Assembly: GCF_019392335.1 (NCBI RefSeq)
Contig: NZ_JAHXRQ010000020.1
Location: 1-64,000 of the forward strand
DNA from: Mameliella sp. CS4
GTDB taxonomy: Bacteria; Pseudomonadota; Alphaproteobacteria; Rhodobacterales; Rhodobacteraceae
Length of the DNA: 64,000 bases
Direction: 5' to 3'
The notes beneath the pieces were generated by a model. That model worked only from the letters and a program-made list of their open reading frames with translations, was not told where the DNA came from and made no database searches. Shown here piece by piece: positions 8,894-17,441 of the stretch (within the stretch, counting starts at the first letter, position 1; each line of letters begins with the position of its first letter). Made by a program: the position numbers and the translations under genes.

Positions 8894-9483
8894 GCGCCCA
8901 GCCCCATGCGCACGGGACGGTATCGCGCGATCAGGCTGGTCACACCAAAGGGCATGCACCCCTGACCCAGCGCCGTGTCGCTGCGGTACTCGTAGTAATG
9001 CGCCGCCAGCATCAGGACCGCCTGTCTCAGGTCGGCAGGCACAGCGTCGAAACTTGCGCCATATCCGGCGTCGAAACGGATCTCCACCGATCCACCGGTG
9101 GGGACGCCTGGCAGGCATGTCCCGGTGGGCCGCAGCCTCGGGTCAAAGGCATCCTTTTGCAGCCGGAAGGCGCCCGGATCTATGGTGGTCGCCGCACCGT
9201 AGGCATCCACAATCGTCACCTCCGTGACCGCTTGAACCGGCGCCACCGGCAACCGCTGTCCTTCGCAAGAGGTCCAGCGATCAAGCGTCATCAGAAATCC
9301 CCGGGCGATCAGCGCCTTGCTCGTCCGCCCTTCGATAGCGGCCAGCGCCGCGCGCAAAAACGAGACCAGCACCGGATCCTGCAGATCACTCTCGGTAAAA
9401 CCGCTGCCCAGCAGCAGGTGGTCCTTCAGGGCACCAATCGGAAGCGCCGCCTCTGGCACCTGGGTTTCTTCCACCAACATCAT
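8890..9483 (-). CDS. GTA head-tail connector / adaptor (orfg6)
   Basis: A 197-residue protein of the phage gp6-like connector family. A helical N-terminal half (LKDHLLLGSGFTESDLQD, VSFLRAALAAIEGRTSKAL) precedes a beta-rich insert (MTLDRWTSCEGQRLPVAPV) and a C-terminal helix with LRQAVLMLAAHYYEYRSD, typical of portal-binding adaptors. A spacing of 156 bases separates it from the capsid gene. The start may be either of two adjacent ATG codons, 9483 or 9480. Confidence 0.9.
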   Translation of the reverse strand: MMLVEETQVPEAALPIGALKDHLLLGSGFTESDLQDPVLVSFLRAALAAIEGRTSKALIARGFLMTLDRWTSCEGQRLPVAPVQAVTEVTIVDAYGAATTIDPGAFRLQKDAFDPRLRPTGTCLPGVPTGGSVEIRFDAGYGASFDAVPADLRQAVLMLAAHYYEYRSDTALGQGCMPFGVTSLIARYRPVRMGLGA

Positions 9484-9639
9484 GTTTCTTCTCCGAAATC
9501 CTCGACCATCCCTAGTCCGCCAGGCGGTTGGGCGCGCGCCGCCCAGGCTGCACGGGCGGAGGGGTAGCTGGACAACATGAACAGGCGCGCGCCCCGGAGA
9601 GACGGGCCAAGCGGCCCGCCTCCCATCTCATGGCCAGGC

Positions 9640-10821
9640 TCAGCTGACGGCGACGCGCAGCAGCTTGATGGCCGCGAAATCGCTCACGTCGCCGCCCACG
9701 CGCTTGGTGGCATAGAACAGGACGTGCGGCTTGGCGCTGAACGGGTCGCGCAGAACGCGCAGATCCGGACGTTCAGCAACGGTGTAGCCGGCACCAAAAT
9801 CACCAAAGGCAATCGGATAGGCGTCGGCCTCGACATCGGGCATGTCCTCGACGATCAGCACCGGGTAACCCAGCAGACGGGCCGGTTCGCCGGCGGCCAG
9901 GCCGTCGTTCCAGAGGTGCCGGCCATCGTTGTCCTTGAGCTTGCGGATCGCCGCGGCGGTCTTCGAATTCATCACGAAGCTCGCATTGGCACGATAGCGC
10001 GAGTCCAGCGCATAGGTGACGTCGATCAGCACATCGCCATTGCCCAGATCACTGGCCGAACCCGATGCCTTGTACCCCAGATTGCCCCAGGTCCAGCTGT
10101 CGTTCTCGACCGTCGGGTGCGTCAGAAAGCCGGTCGGCTTGTCGATACCGTCGCCGTTGACGAAGGCCGCCGCCTCGGCGCGTACGAACTTGTCGGCGAT
10201 CCGCGCCGCCAGCCAGCTTTCGACGTCGAACGCGCTGTCATCCAGCAGGCGTTGCGAAACCTTGGGCATCGCGTTCAACTCGTAGAGCGGGATCGAGATC
10301 CGCTCGATCGTGGGCGTCCCGGTCTCGGCGGTCGACGAGGTCTCGTTGGCCCAGCCCGCGCCGGTGTCGTTCTGGTCGATCAGCACGTCGAACGACGAGG
10401 CCTCGACATTCACCACGCTGGAAATCGCCCGGATCGAGACCTTGGAGTCCAGCTTGGACTTGATGGTCTGCGCGGTCTCCGGATCCACCAGGAACCCGCC
10501 GTCCGAGTTGATCGCGCTGGACATGGCCTTGCCTTCCAGTTCAAGGCCGCGCAGGGCATCGTCGTCGCCGCTGCGCAGGTAGGCGTCGAACGCCTTCAGG
10601 TGGGGGGCCTCGACCTCGGTACGGGTCGAAAGCGCCGGACGGTTCGCTTTCGCGGTCTTGTGATCCAGCATGGTCAGTCGCTCTTCCTGTTTCTGAAGCT
10701 TCTCTTCAAGGTCGGCCTGCAGGGCCTTGTAGTCCCCGATCAGTCCCGCCATCGCGGCACTCACCCGGGCGACCGGGGACAGATCTTCCCCGGTCCGAGA
10801 CTTGGTCTCGGTTTCGCTCAT
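9640..10821 (-). CDS. GTA major capsid protein (orfg5, HK97 fold)
   Basis: A 393-residue HK97-type capsid protein. The first roughly 100 residues are a helical scaffold-like delta domain (DYKALQADLEEKLQKQEERL) expected to be removed by the adjacent protease. The mature part starts near AMSSAINSDGGFLVDPE and continues with the E-loop and P-domain pattern (DVLIDQNDTGAGWANE, GDGIDKPTGFL, ADAYPIAFGDFGAGY). ATG 10821 (MSETETKSR) was preferred over an upstream ATG at 10836. Confidence 0.95.
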   Translation of the reverse strand: MSETETKSRTGEDLSPVARVSAAMAGLIGDYKALQADLEEKLQKQEERLTMLDHKTAKANRPALSTRTEVEAPHLKAFDAYLRSGDDDALRGLELEGKAMSSAINSDGGFLVDPETAQTIKSKLDSKVSIRAISSVVNVEASSFDVLIDQNDTGAGWANETSSTAETGTPTIERISIPLYELNAMPKVSQRLLDDSAFDVESWLAARIADKFVRAEAAAFVNGDGIDKPTGFLTHPTVENDSWTWGNLGYKASGSASDLGNGDVLIDVTYALDSRYRANASFVMNSKTAAAIRKLKDNDGRHLWNDGLAAGEPARLLGYPVLIVEDMPDVEADAYPIAFGDFGAGYTVAERPDLRVLRDPFSAKPHVLFYATKRVGGDVSDFAAIKLLRVAVS

Positions 10822-10848
10822 CCTTCGTTCCCTCATGAGTGGCGCGCG

Positions 10849-11388
10849 TCAGCCGCCCGCCAGGTTGCGGCGCATGCCCTCCAGGGCCTCCGCCAGATCG
10901 CGCAGGGCGATGTCCTCGGGGCTCTCGCCCTTGGACGCCACCCGCGCACTGGGCAGCATCGGAAAGGTCACCAAGGACACCTCCCAAAGCTCCAGTTCCG
11001 TCAGGACCCGATGGCCCTTGTCGTTTTTCACGGCCTTCAAGGTGCGATACCCGATCGACAGCCCGTCGATGGCCCCGGCCTCGATCAGGGCCGCCGCCTC
11101 GCGGCCACGCTCGACACTGTCCAGTAGTCGCCCCTTGACGTAGAGGCCGCGCTCGTCCTCGCGCACCTGCTGCCAGATGCCGATGGGCTGCGCCGGGTCA
11201 TGCTGCCACAGCATCTTGACCGCGCGCCCCTCACCGGCCAGCCGCTTCAGCGACCGGGCGTAGGCGCCCCGGGCCACCACGTCGCCGCCCTGGTCGCAGG
11301 CGCCAAACAGCGAGGCATAGCCCTCGATGTCGCGCCCCTCGACCGTCACATCCGCATCGAAGCGGCAGAATTTATGCTCAAGTTCCAT
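10849..11388 (-). CDS. GTA prohead protease (orfg4)
   Basis: A 179-residue HK97-family prohead serine protease (U35). The catalytic His is in KMLWQHDPAQPIG and the catalytic Ser in IDGLSIGYRT, followed by LWEVSLVTFPMLPSARV, the standard end of the fold. It matures the capsid protein encoded 27 bases downstream. Confidence 0.94.
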   Translation of the reverse strand: MELEHKFCRFDADVTVEGRDIEGYASLFGACDQGGDVVARGAYARSLKRLAGEGRAVKMLWQHDPAQPIGIWQQVREDERGLYVKGRLLDSVERGREAAALIEAGAIDGLSIGYRTLKAVKNDKGHRVLTELELWEVSLVTFPMLPSARVASKGESPEDIALRDLAEALEGMRRNLAGG

Positions 11389-11421
11389 CTCGATCCCTCT
11401 GCTAGGTTCGCGGTCCGGCCC

Positions 11422-11649
11422 TCAGGGCGCCGCGTTCAGAAAGCCCTGGAACAGATCCGCAAGGATCGCCCCCGCTACCCCGTAGACCGTCAGCCACAGC
11501 CGCCGCTCCAGCCGCTCGATCAAGGCCTCCAGCCGTTCGAAACGGTCGGTCAGGGCATCGAACTGCAGCTTGCTCACCCGTTCATGCGCCTCCAGGCGCA
11601 GTCCCGGCGCACAGGCAAAGGCCTCGTGCCGCGAACGCAGGTCAGTCAC
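11422..11649 (-). CDS. GTA small protein orfg3.5
   Basis: A 75-residue protein from GTG 11649, which overlaps the 3' end of the portal gene by 8 bases. An amphipathic coiled-coil-like stretch (FDALTDRFERLEALIERLERR) precedes a single hydrophobic segment (LWLTVYGVAGAILADLF), so it is probably a membrane-associated or fibre-like small protein. RcGTA clusters have a gene of the same size and place. Function is not established. Confidence 0.75.
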   Translation of the reverse strand: MTDLRSRHEAFACAPGLRLEAHERVSKLQFDALTDRFERLEALIERLERRLWLTVYGVAGAILADLFQGFLNAAP

Positions 11650-12841
11650 CGCTTTCCTCCTCCGCCTCGGCGGGCAGGCCCAGCATCCGGCGCTTTTCTG
11701 CACGGGTCAGGAAGTCCGCCTGCGCCACCCTGTTCCACTGCGCATCGCGCTCGGTCGCCAGAGCCGGCACCTGGTCCAGGTCGGGCGCCAGGACCACGTC
11801 CTCGCCGCTCCAGGAGGACAGCCAGCGCCCGACGCTCGCCGCGACCTTGGTGGCCAGGGGCAGCACCGTCTGACGGTAAAAGGCCCGGTGCGCCTCGGCG
11901 TAGTTGGCATAGGTCGCCTCGCCGGGGATCCCCAGCATCATGGGCGGCACTCCAAAGGCCACCGCGATCTCCCGCGCCGCCGACTCCTTTGTTTTCTGGA
12001 ACTCCATGTCCGACGGCGAAAAGCCCATCGGCTTCCAGTCCAGCCCGCCTTCCAGCAGCATCGGCCGCCCGGCATTGCGCGCGCCCTGGTGGTGCATCTC
12101 CATCTCGGATTGCAACCGCTCGAACTGTTCCGGGCTCAGGTGCCCCTGCCCGTCCGACCCCGTCCAGACGATCGCGCCAGAGGGTCGCGCCGCATTGTCC
12201 AACAAGCCCTTGGACCAGCGCGAGGCCGCGTTGTGCACGTCCACCGCCTGAGCCGCCGCTTGCAAGGGTGACAGACCGTAGTGGTCATCCTGCGGGTGAA
12301 ACGCTTTCACATGGCAGATCGGCGACACGGGGCCTGTCACACCGAACCTGTGTTTGCGCCCGCCTACCGCGTATTCATAGGCCACCGGCCAGCCATCGGC
12401 CCCGGGCACCACGCTCATCCGGTCACTGCGCAGCACATGCAACTCGAAGGGCAGCCCGCTCTCGCCCGCCACCGCCTCGATATAACCGTCCCCGGACAGC
12501 AACAGCTGGCCATACAGCGCCTCGAACAGCTCCGCCCGCCCCTGCGCCGGGTTCGGCGCCGCCACCAGCTTGAGGATCGGATGCTCGGCAAAACGCGTCG
12601 CATTGTCCTGCAGAACCAGCGGCAATGCCGCCGCCGCCTCGGCGATCAGCTTGACCGCGCGAAACCCGACCGGGTTTCCGGCAAAGGCCTGCTTGGTCAG
12701 TGACACGGTATCACGCGGGCTCCAGGCCACGCGGCCGCCGTTAAGATGCGCCACAAGGCGACCCGTCGCAGAGGCCTTGACCTGAGGCGCACCCTGCTCC
12801 TCACCGGCCTGACCGCCCCGCCGCAGAAAATCGAATACCAT
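11642..12841 (-). CDS. GTA portal protein (orfg3, HK97 family)
   Basis: A 399-residue HK97-type portal protein. MVFDFLRRGGQAGEEQ opens after a good ribosome binding site (AAAAGGAG). Family landmarks are AGNPVGFRAVKLIAEAAA, GDGYIEAVAGESG, HVKAFHPQDDHYGLSPLQAA and VAFGVPPMMLGIPGEATYAN. It forms the dodecameric DNA channel of the head. An open frame extends upstream to 12982 but lacks similarity to portals. Confidence 0.94.
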   Translation of the reverse strand: MVFDFLRRGGQAGEEQGAPQVKASATGRLVAHLNGGRVAWSPRDTVSLTKQAFAGNPVGFRAVKLIAEAAAALPLVLQDNATRFAEHPILKLVAAPNPAQGRAELFEALYGQLLLSGDGYIEAVAGESGLPFELHVLRSDRMSVVPGADGWPVAYEYAVGGRKHRFGVTGPVSPICHVKAFHPQDDHYGLSPLQAAAQAVDVHNAASRWSKGLLDNAARPSGAIVWTGSDGQGHLSPEQFERLQSEMEMHHQGARNAGRPMLLEGGLDWKPMGFSPSDMEFQKTKESAAREIAVAFGVPPMMLGIPGEATYANYAEAHRAFYRQTVLPLATKVAASVGRWLSSWSGEDVVLAPDLDQVPALATERDAQWNRVAQADFLTRAEKRRMLGLPAEAEEESGD

Positions 12842-13197
12842 GCCAAGTCGCTCCTTTTCCCAGGCGGCGCCCCGCGGCCCGCACCCGTCCCGACCGCGCG
12901 AACCACCGGTCCACGCGCTGCCGGTCTCTTCCGTCTTCTGAACTCGTCCGGAGGCTGCCCACCTCCGCGTCTCTTGAAGCAATCTAGAAAAACCGCCTTA
13001 AGGCCGCGTCACACCACCGTCCGGCCTATGCGCAACACCGCAAGAGGGGCGCCGCGCACGGTGTTTCTTTGGGCCGGAAATACCTCCGGGGAGCGCGAGG
13101 GGCTGGCCCCTCGCTCCTGGCCGCCCAAACGCCGCGCCCCAGGACTATCGCACGCACGTGCCACGGACCGTAGGGCGGGGTTCACCCCGCCGCCCCG
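12842..13197. other. 356-base gene-free interval between GTA terminase and portal
   Basis: No convincing gene on either strand; the small frames here are continuations of neighbours. The interval is unusual because GTA genes otherwise nearly touch. It holds one copy of the dispersed repeat (13064-13093) followed by a GC-rich hairpin-like GAGGGGCTGGCCCCTC. The segment looks like an insertion of the repeat unit between two co-transcribed genes. Presence in relatives was not checked. Confidence 0.6.
13064..13093 (-). repeat. dispersed intergenic repeat, copy A
   Basis: On the minus strand it reads CCCCGGAGGTATTTCCGG then CCCAAAGAAA, matching the shared core seen also at 25056, 33314 and 38973. 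A small inverted repeat rich in G/C (GAGGGGC..GCCCCTC) flanks it. It lies in the gap between orfg2 and orfg3 of the GTA. Confidence 0.7.
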
Positions 13198-14475
13198 TCA
13201 CAACACCCGCAGCTGCGGGCTGCGCTTCACCGGGCGCGCACCCAGCATCAGCTCACTCAGCGCCCAGACCAGAGCATCCACCCGGTCCGGACTGCCGGAC
13301 CCGTGATACCCGTTAGGCGTCATCAGGCACATCTGCGCCTCCAATTCCGCCAGGCCAACCGCATGTTTCACCCGCCCCTGTTCATACAGGGCCGCCACCG
13401 GCTCGGCCCGCAAGGATTTCCCCTGCGAGGCATGCACCGCCTTGTAGGCGACATAGGGATCGACCTGCCGCAGCGTGGCCTCCACCATCGCTCCGCCCTG
13501 GTTGACCTCGGCCACAACCCGGTCGGCCTGCCAGCGCGCCGCCGCCTCGATGGCGGCCGTCGCCCAGCCAACCGGCGTCAGCCCCTGGACAGAAGCATCC
13601 TCCAGCACATAGGCCCGCCGCTCGCGCGGATCTTCGCTGTCGACCAGGCCCGCAACCACGATTCCGCAGGCATCCGCCCGCGCCCCGGACCCCGCCGGCG
13701 GATCCACCGCCACCACGACCCTGTCCATATCCGGCAGCCGCCCGGCGCGCGCGCCATCCAGCATCTCCCGCGTCCACAGCGCCCCGTCCACCTGGTCCAG
13801 CAACACACCGTCCAGCTCCTGCAAGCCCAGCGACTGCCCCTCGTAACGGGCCCGCACCTCATCCAGGAAGGTCTCGGCCAGGTGCGCCTGGTTGGCCTCG
13901 GTTCGGGCATGGGTCGATACGGTAGACGGCAGCTCCAGCAACTCCTTGAGCGCCTCGACATTGCGAGGCGTCGTCGTCACGCAGACCCGGGGCGCCTCGC
14001 CCAGCCGCAGGCCGAACTGCAGCATGTCCCAGACATCCTGCGCCTTCTTCCACTTGGCGAATTCATCCACCCAGGCGCCATCGAACTGCGGCCCGCGCAG
14101 CGCCTCAGGGTCCTGCGCCGAAAACACCATCGCCTCGGCCCCGTTGGGCCAGACCAGCGTCCGCCGGGTCGAGACGTATTTCGGTTTCCGGTCCGGGGGC
14201 GTGCAGTTCATGATCCCGCTGTCGCCATAGATCATCACCTCGCGCGCCTGGTCATAGGTCTCGCCGATCAGCGCGATGCGCTTGCAGCGTCCCTTGTCCA
14301 GCGGCTTGGCCCCTTCGACCTGCGCGCGCACCCATTCCGACCCGGCGCGGGTCTTGCCCGCGCCGCGCCCGCCCAGGACCACCCAGGTGCGCCAGTCGCC
14401 TTCGGGTGGCAACTGGTGCGCATGGGCCCAGAATTCAAACAAGTAGGGGAGCGCCATGCGCTCCCCCTCGGTCAT
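13198..14475 (-). CDS. GTA terminase large subunit (orfg2)
   Basis: DNA-packaging motor: an ATPase domain with Walker A GGRGAGKT and Walker B-like FDGAWVDEFAKW, a TTTPRN coupling motif, and a C-terminal RNase-H-like nuclease with acidic residues in VVVAVDPPAGSGARAD, VAEVNQGG and PDRVDALVWAL. The 425-residue version starts at ATG 14475, separated from the orfg1 stop by a single base. However, the in-frame upstream residues AAWIASGPAVLKDRFLSE resemble the N-terminus I expect of GTA terminases, and the frame is open to ATG 14637 with a TTG at 14610, so the real start may lie upstream inside orfg1. The gene is intact. Confidence 0.93.
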   Translation of the reverse strand: MTEGERMALPYLFEFWAHAHQLPPEGDWRTWVVLGGRGAGKTRAGSEWVRAQVEGAKPLDKGRCKRIALIGETYDQAREVMIYGDSGIMNCTPPDRKPKYVSTRRTLVWPNGAEAMVFSAQDPEALRGPQFDGAWVDEFAKWKKAQDVWDMLQFGLRLGEAPRVCVTTTPRNVEALKELLELPSTVSTHARTEANQAHLAETFLDEVRARYEGQSLGLQELDGVLLDQVDGALWTREMLDGARAGRLPDMDRVVVAVDPPAGSGARADACGIVVAGLVDSEDPRERRAYVLEDASVQGLTPVGWATAAIEAAARWQADRVVAEVNQGGAMVEATLRQVDPYVAYKAVHASQGKSLRAEPVAALYEQGRVKHAVGLAELEAQMCLMTPNGYHGSGSPDRVDALVWALSELMLGARPVKRSPQLRVL

Positions 14476-14476
14476 T

Positions 14477-14860
14477 TCACTCAGGAACCTGTCCTTCAGA
14501 ACAGCAGGCCCTGAGGCTATCCAGGCGGCACCCGACCGCAGATCTGGCCGCTTCGAGGTCGAGTCCGTAGACGTCGCTGATTCCCTCTTCCTTTCGGATG
14601 ATCTCTTCAAGTTCCAACTCCGTTTCCCGGGCTGCACGCAGCCAGTATCTCAATTCGCCCAAGGCACTGCTCGCCTCGGACTTTTTCGCGATGTCCCCTC
14701 GCTTCGCCCTGTCCTGCAGTTCGCCGATCTGATCGACCAGATCGGCGATCGTGGCCGTTGCCCGGTCACGTTGCCTGCGCAGTCGCTCGCATCGCTCGCT
14801 GGCGATGATGACGATGCGCGGTTCTTCTGGTTTCTGCTCTGCACTGCTCATGCTCGACAC
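14477..14860 (-). CDS. GTA small terminase-like protein (orfg1)
   Basis: A 127-residue helical protein: RIVIIASERCERLRRQRDRA begins a coiled-coil helix, then DLVDQIGELQDRAKRGDIAKK, ALGELRYWLRAARETELELE and LDLEAARSAVGCRLDSLRACC. This is the pattern of GTA gp1, which acts as the small terminase and in GTAs binds DNA without phage-like specificity. It is the first gene of the cluster; the region upstream (14861-15116) is shared with a divergent aminotransferase gene and should hold the GTA promoter, though I could not pick out a convincing site. Confidence 0.85.
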   Translation of the reverse strand: MSSMSSAEQKPEEPRIVIIASERCERLRRQRDRATATIADLVDQIGELQDRAKRGDIAKKSEASSALGELRYWLRAARETELELEEIIRKEEGISDVYGLDLEAARSAVGCRLDSLRACCSEGQVPE

Positions 14861-15116
14861 CTTTATTGCCTGTAGGTTGCCCCTCCTGGGTGGCAGGGCA
14901 CGAAAAACGGCCCCAAGGGGTTCCCCCGGGGGCCGCTTGCCGTACCTCGTCCAGCATGTCTGAAACCATACGTTCGACCGCGCGCTGGGTCAATCGGGGG
15001 TGCGCGCGCAAACCCTTGATTTCGTTCACAACTCTCAACAGAATCTTAACGTGGGGAGAACCGGCTTGCCGCGCCTTGGTGGCTCTGGCAAGACATTTCC
15101 AAGAAAGGACAACAAC

Positions 15117-16307
15117 ATGCCCCAGCTCTCTTCCCGCATCACCACACTCAACGAAGGCGGCTCCGACGGCTGGGAGGTGTTCTACCGCGCTCGCGCGCTC
15201 GTCGCCGCCGGCGAACCGGTGACCGAACTGACCATCGGCGAACATGACATCGGCACCGATCCGTCGATCCTGCAGGCGATCCACAAGGCAGCCCGTGGCG
15301 GGCACACGGGCTACGCGATGGTCCCCGGCGTCTCTTCCCTGCGCCAGGCCGTGGCCAGCCGCATCAGCGCACGTACCGGCGTGCCCACGACCCCGGACAA
15401 CGTGCTCATAACGCCCGGCGGCCAGGCGGCGCTCTTTGCGGCGCATATGGCCGTGCTGACCCCCGGCGACGCCGCGCTCTACATCGACCCCTATTATGCC
15501 ACCTATCCCGGCACGATCCGCGCCGCCTCCGGTCGCGCAGTGCCCGTGCCGACTCGGGCCGACGACGCCTTTCTGCCGCGCGGCGAGGCCATCCAGGCCA
15601 CCGCCCGCGAAACAAACGCCAAAAGCCTGCTGGTCAACACGCCCAACAACCCCACCGGCATGATCTATCCCCGCGACACGCTGGAGGACATCGCCCTGGC
15701 CTGCACGGACAACGATCTCTGGCTGATCTCGGACGAGGTCTACGACACGCAGGTCTGGCAAGGCCAACACGTCAGCCCGCGCAGCCTGCCCGGCATGGTG
15801 GACCGCACGCTGATTGTCGGCTCTATGTCCAAAAGCCACGCCATGACGGGGTCCCGCGCGGGTTGGCTTGTCGGGCCGACAGAGGCCATCGACCGGCTGA
15901 TCGACCTTGCCACCGCCACCACCTATGGCGTGCCCGGCTACATCCAGGACGGCGCGCTCTTTGCCCTGGAACAGGGCGCCGAACTCGAACAACAGATCGC
16001 CGAACCCTTCCGCCGTCGCCGCGACCTCGCGCTCTCGGTGATCGAGGGGCAGACGACAGTCAAGGCAATCCCGGCGCAGGGCGCCATGTACCTCATGCTC
16101 GACATCCGTGCGACGGGCCTTTCGGGCCGCGATTTCGCCGAGGATCTGCTGGACGATCACCGCATCGCCGTCATGCCGGGCGAAAGCTTTGGCAAATCCG
16201 CCGCCGGGCATGTCCGCGTAGCTCTGACCGTGGCCGACGACCGCCTGACAGAGGCCCTGCAGACCCTCTGCGCCTATGCGGAAACCAAGGCCCGCGCCCA
16301 TGCCTGA
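15117..16307 (+). CDS. class I/II PLP-dependent aminotransferase
   Basis: A 396-residue fold-type I aminotransferase (AspC/AraT class). Landmarks: ITPGGQAALFAAHMA (cofactor phosphate binding), VNTPNNPTGMIYP, WLISDEVYD (Asp for the pyridine nitrogen) and SMSKSHAMTGSRAGW with the Schiff-base Lys, ending with a conserved Arg (GHVRVAL) for the substrate carboxylate. The substrate cannot be named. ATG 15117 has an AAGAAAGGA ribosome binding site; an upstream frame to 15000 has none. It overlaps the next gene by 8 bases, pointing to a three-gene operon divergent from the GTA. Confidence 0.9.
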   Translation: MPQLSSRITTLNEGGSDGWEVFYRARALVAAGEPVTELTIGEHDIGTDPSILQAIHKAARGGHTGYAMVPGVSSLRQAVASRISARTGVPTTPDNVLITPGGQAALFAAHMAVLTPGDAALYIDPYYATYPGTIRAASGRAVPVPTRADDAFLPRGEAIQATARETNAKSLLVNTPNNPTGMIYPRDTLEDIALACTDNDLWLISDEVYDTQVWQGQHVSPRSLPGMVDRTLIVGSMSKSHAMTGSRAGWLVGPTEAIDRLIDLATATTYGVPGYIQDGALFALEQGAELEQQIAEPFRRRRDLALSVIEGQTTVKAIPAQGAMYLMLDIRATGLSGRDFAEDLLDDHRIAVMPGESFGKSAAGHVRVALTVADDRLTEALQTLCAYAETKARAHA

Positions 16308-17100
16308 CAGCTTCCGGCAGATGCACCGCCCCGGCGATCCCTTCATTCTTGCGAATGCCTGGGACGCGGGGTCGGCCAAGATGCTGGTAGCCTTGGGCGC
16401 AAAGGCCATCGCCACCTCCTCTGCCGCCCATGCCTTTACGCTTGGGCGGCCCGATATGGGCACGCTCACCCGGGACGAGGCCTTGGCCCACGCGCAGGAC
16501 CTCGTCGCCGCCGTCAATGTGCCTGTGTCGGGCGATTTCGAAAACGGTTTTGGCGAGGCGCCCGAGATCTGCGCCGAGACCGTCCGCCTTGCCGCCGAGG
16601 CGGGCCTTTCCGGCATCTGCATAGAGGACACGGCCCTGCCGGATGACACGCCCTATGAGGCGCAGCTGGCCGCCGACCGCATCCGTGCCGCCGCATCCGC
16701 CGCCCGCGCCCTGTCCCGCGACTTCATGCTTGTGGCGCGCGCCGATGGCATCCTGACCGGCCACTATGACGAAGCAGAGGCCACGCGCCGCATCCAGGCC
16801 TTCGAGGCGGCAGGCGCCGACGCGATCTATGTTCCCGGCCCACCCTCGATGGAGGTGCTGGGGCGTCTGGTCAAGGCTACCAGCCTGCCCTTCAACGCGC
16901 TTGTCGCTGGCCCTTACGCACAATACGCCCGGTCGGACTTCGCCGCCCTGGGCGTGGCCCGGCTCTCGCTCGGCTCTGCTCTGGCGCGGGCGACCTGGCG
17001 CACGATCCACGACGCCGGACAGGCGATGTTCACCGAAGGCCGGTTCGACCCGTTGCAAGACGCCCTGCCCTTCGCCACCGTCAATCCCATGCTGACATGA
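16300..17100 (+). CDS. isocitrate lyase / PEP mutase family protein
   Basis: A 266-residue member of the ICL/PEPM superfamily (TIM barrel, Mg-dependent C-C or P-C bond chemistry). Visible are DPFILANAWDAGSAKML, SGDFENGFG (metal-binding acidic loop), GICIEDTALPDD and FMLVARADGILTG. The KKCGH motif of true isocitrate lyases is absent, so this is the smaller oxaloacetate-decarboxylase/carboxyvinyl-phosphonate-like branch of unknown substrate. ATG 16300 overlaps the aminotransferase end; its own stop overlaps the next start (ATGA). Confidence 0.87.
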   Translation: MPDSFRQMHRPGDPFILANAWDAGSAKMLVALGAKAIATSSAAHAFTLGRPDMGTLTRDEALAHAQDLVAAVNVPVSGDFENGFGEAPEICAETVRLAAEAGLSGICIEDTALPDDTPYEAQLAADRIRAAASAARALSRDFMLVARADGILTGHYDEAEATRRIQAFEAAGADAIYVPGPPSMEVLGRLVKATSLPFNALVAGPYAQYARSDFAALGVARLSLGSALARATWRTIHDAGQAMFTEGRFDPLQDALPFATVNPMLT

Positions 17101-17429
17101 GCGGCACAGCAATCAGCACCATCCGCAACCTCGGCCCCGCTTTTGAACGGGCCTGCACCGCGGCAGGCATCCCCGACGCCGAAACCCTGCGTGAACTCGG
17201 CGCGCATGAGGCCTATCGCAAGCTGCTTGTCTCGGGCGAGCGTCCGCATTTCATCGGCTATTACGTGCTGCACATGGCCCTTCAAGGTCGTCCCTGGAAC
17301 GACTGCAAAGGCGCGGAAAAGGACACCCTGCGCGCCCAGTTCGACGCGCTCAAGGCACAGACCACAACCGCGCCCCAAACTGCACTCGACCGCATCCTGA
17401 ACGAAATCGGCGTGATCGAACGCCGCTGA
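17097..17429 (+). CDS. TfoX C-terminal-domain (helix-hairpin-helix) protein
   Basis: A 110-residue protein matching the stand-alone C-terminal domain of TfoX/Sxy: ISTIRNLGPAFERACTAAGI, DAETLRELGAHEAYRKLL and GRPWNDCKGAEKDTLRAQFD. The domain is a helix-hairpin-helix-like bundle. TfoX/Sxy activates competence genes in gammaproteobacteria, but in alphaproteobacteria the role of these single-domain versions is not known. It overlaps the upstream gene by 4 bases and is the last gene of the operon. Its neighbourhood with a GTA (DNA exchange) may be coincidence. Confidence 0.82.
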   Translation: MSGTAISTIRNLGPAFERACTAAGIPDAETLRELGAHEAYRKLLVSGERPHFIGYYVLHMALQGRPWNDCKGAEKDTLRAQFDALKAQTTTAPQTALDRILNEIGVIERR

Positions 17430-17441
17430 CCGTGCCGCCGT

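Noticed and set aside
9577-11127. 516-residue plus-strand frame opposite the capsid and protease genes
   Set aside because: Antisense frame of well-recognised capsid/protease genes; composition is not protein-like.
265-14860. Prophage
   Set aside because: No integrase, attachment sites, replication, repressor or lysis genes; order and sizes fit a GTA.
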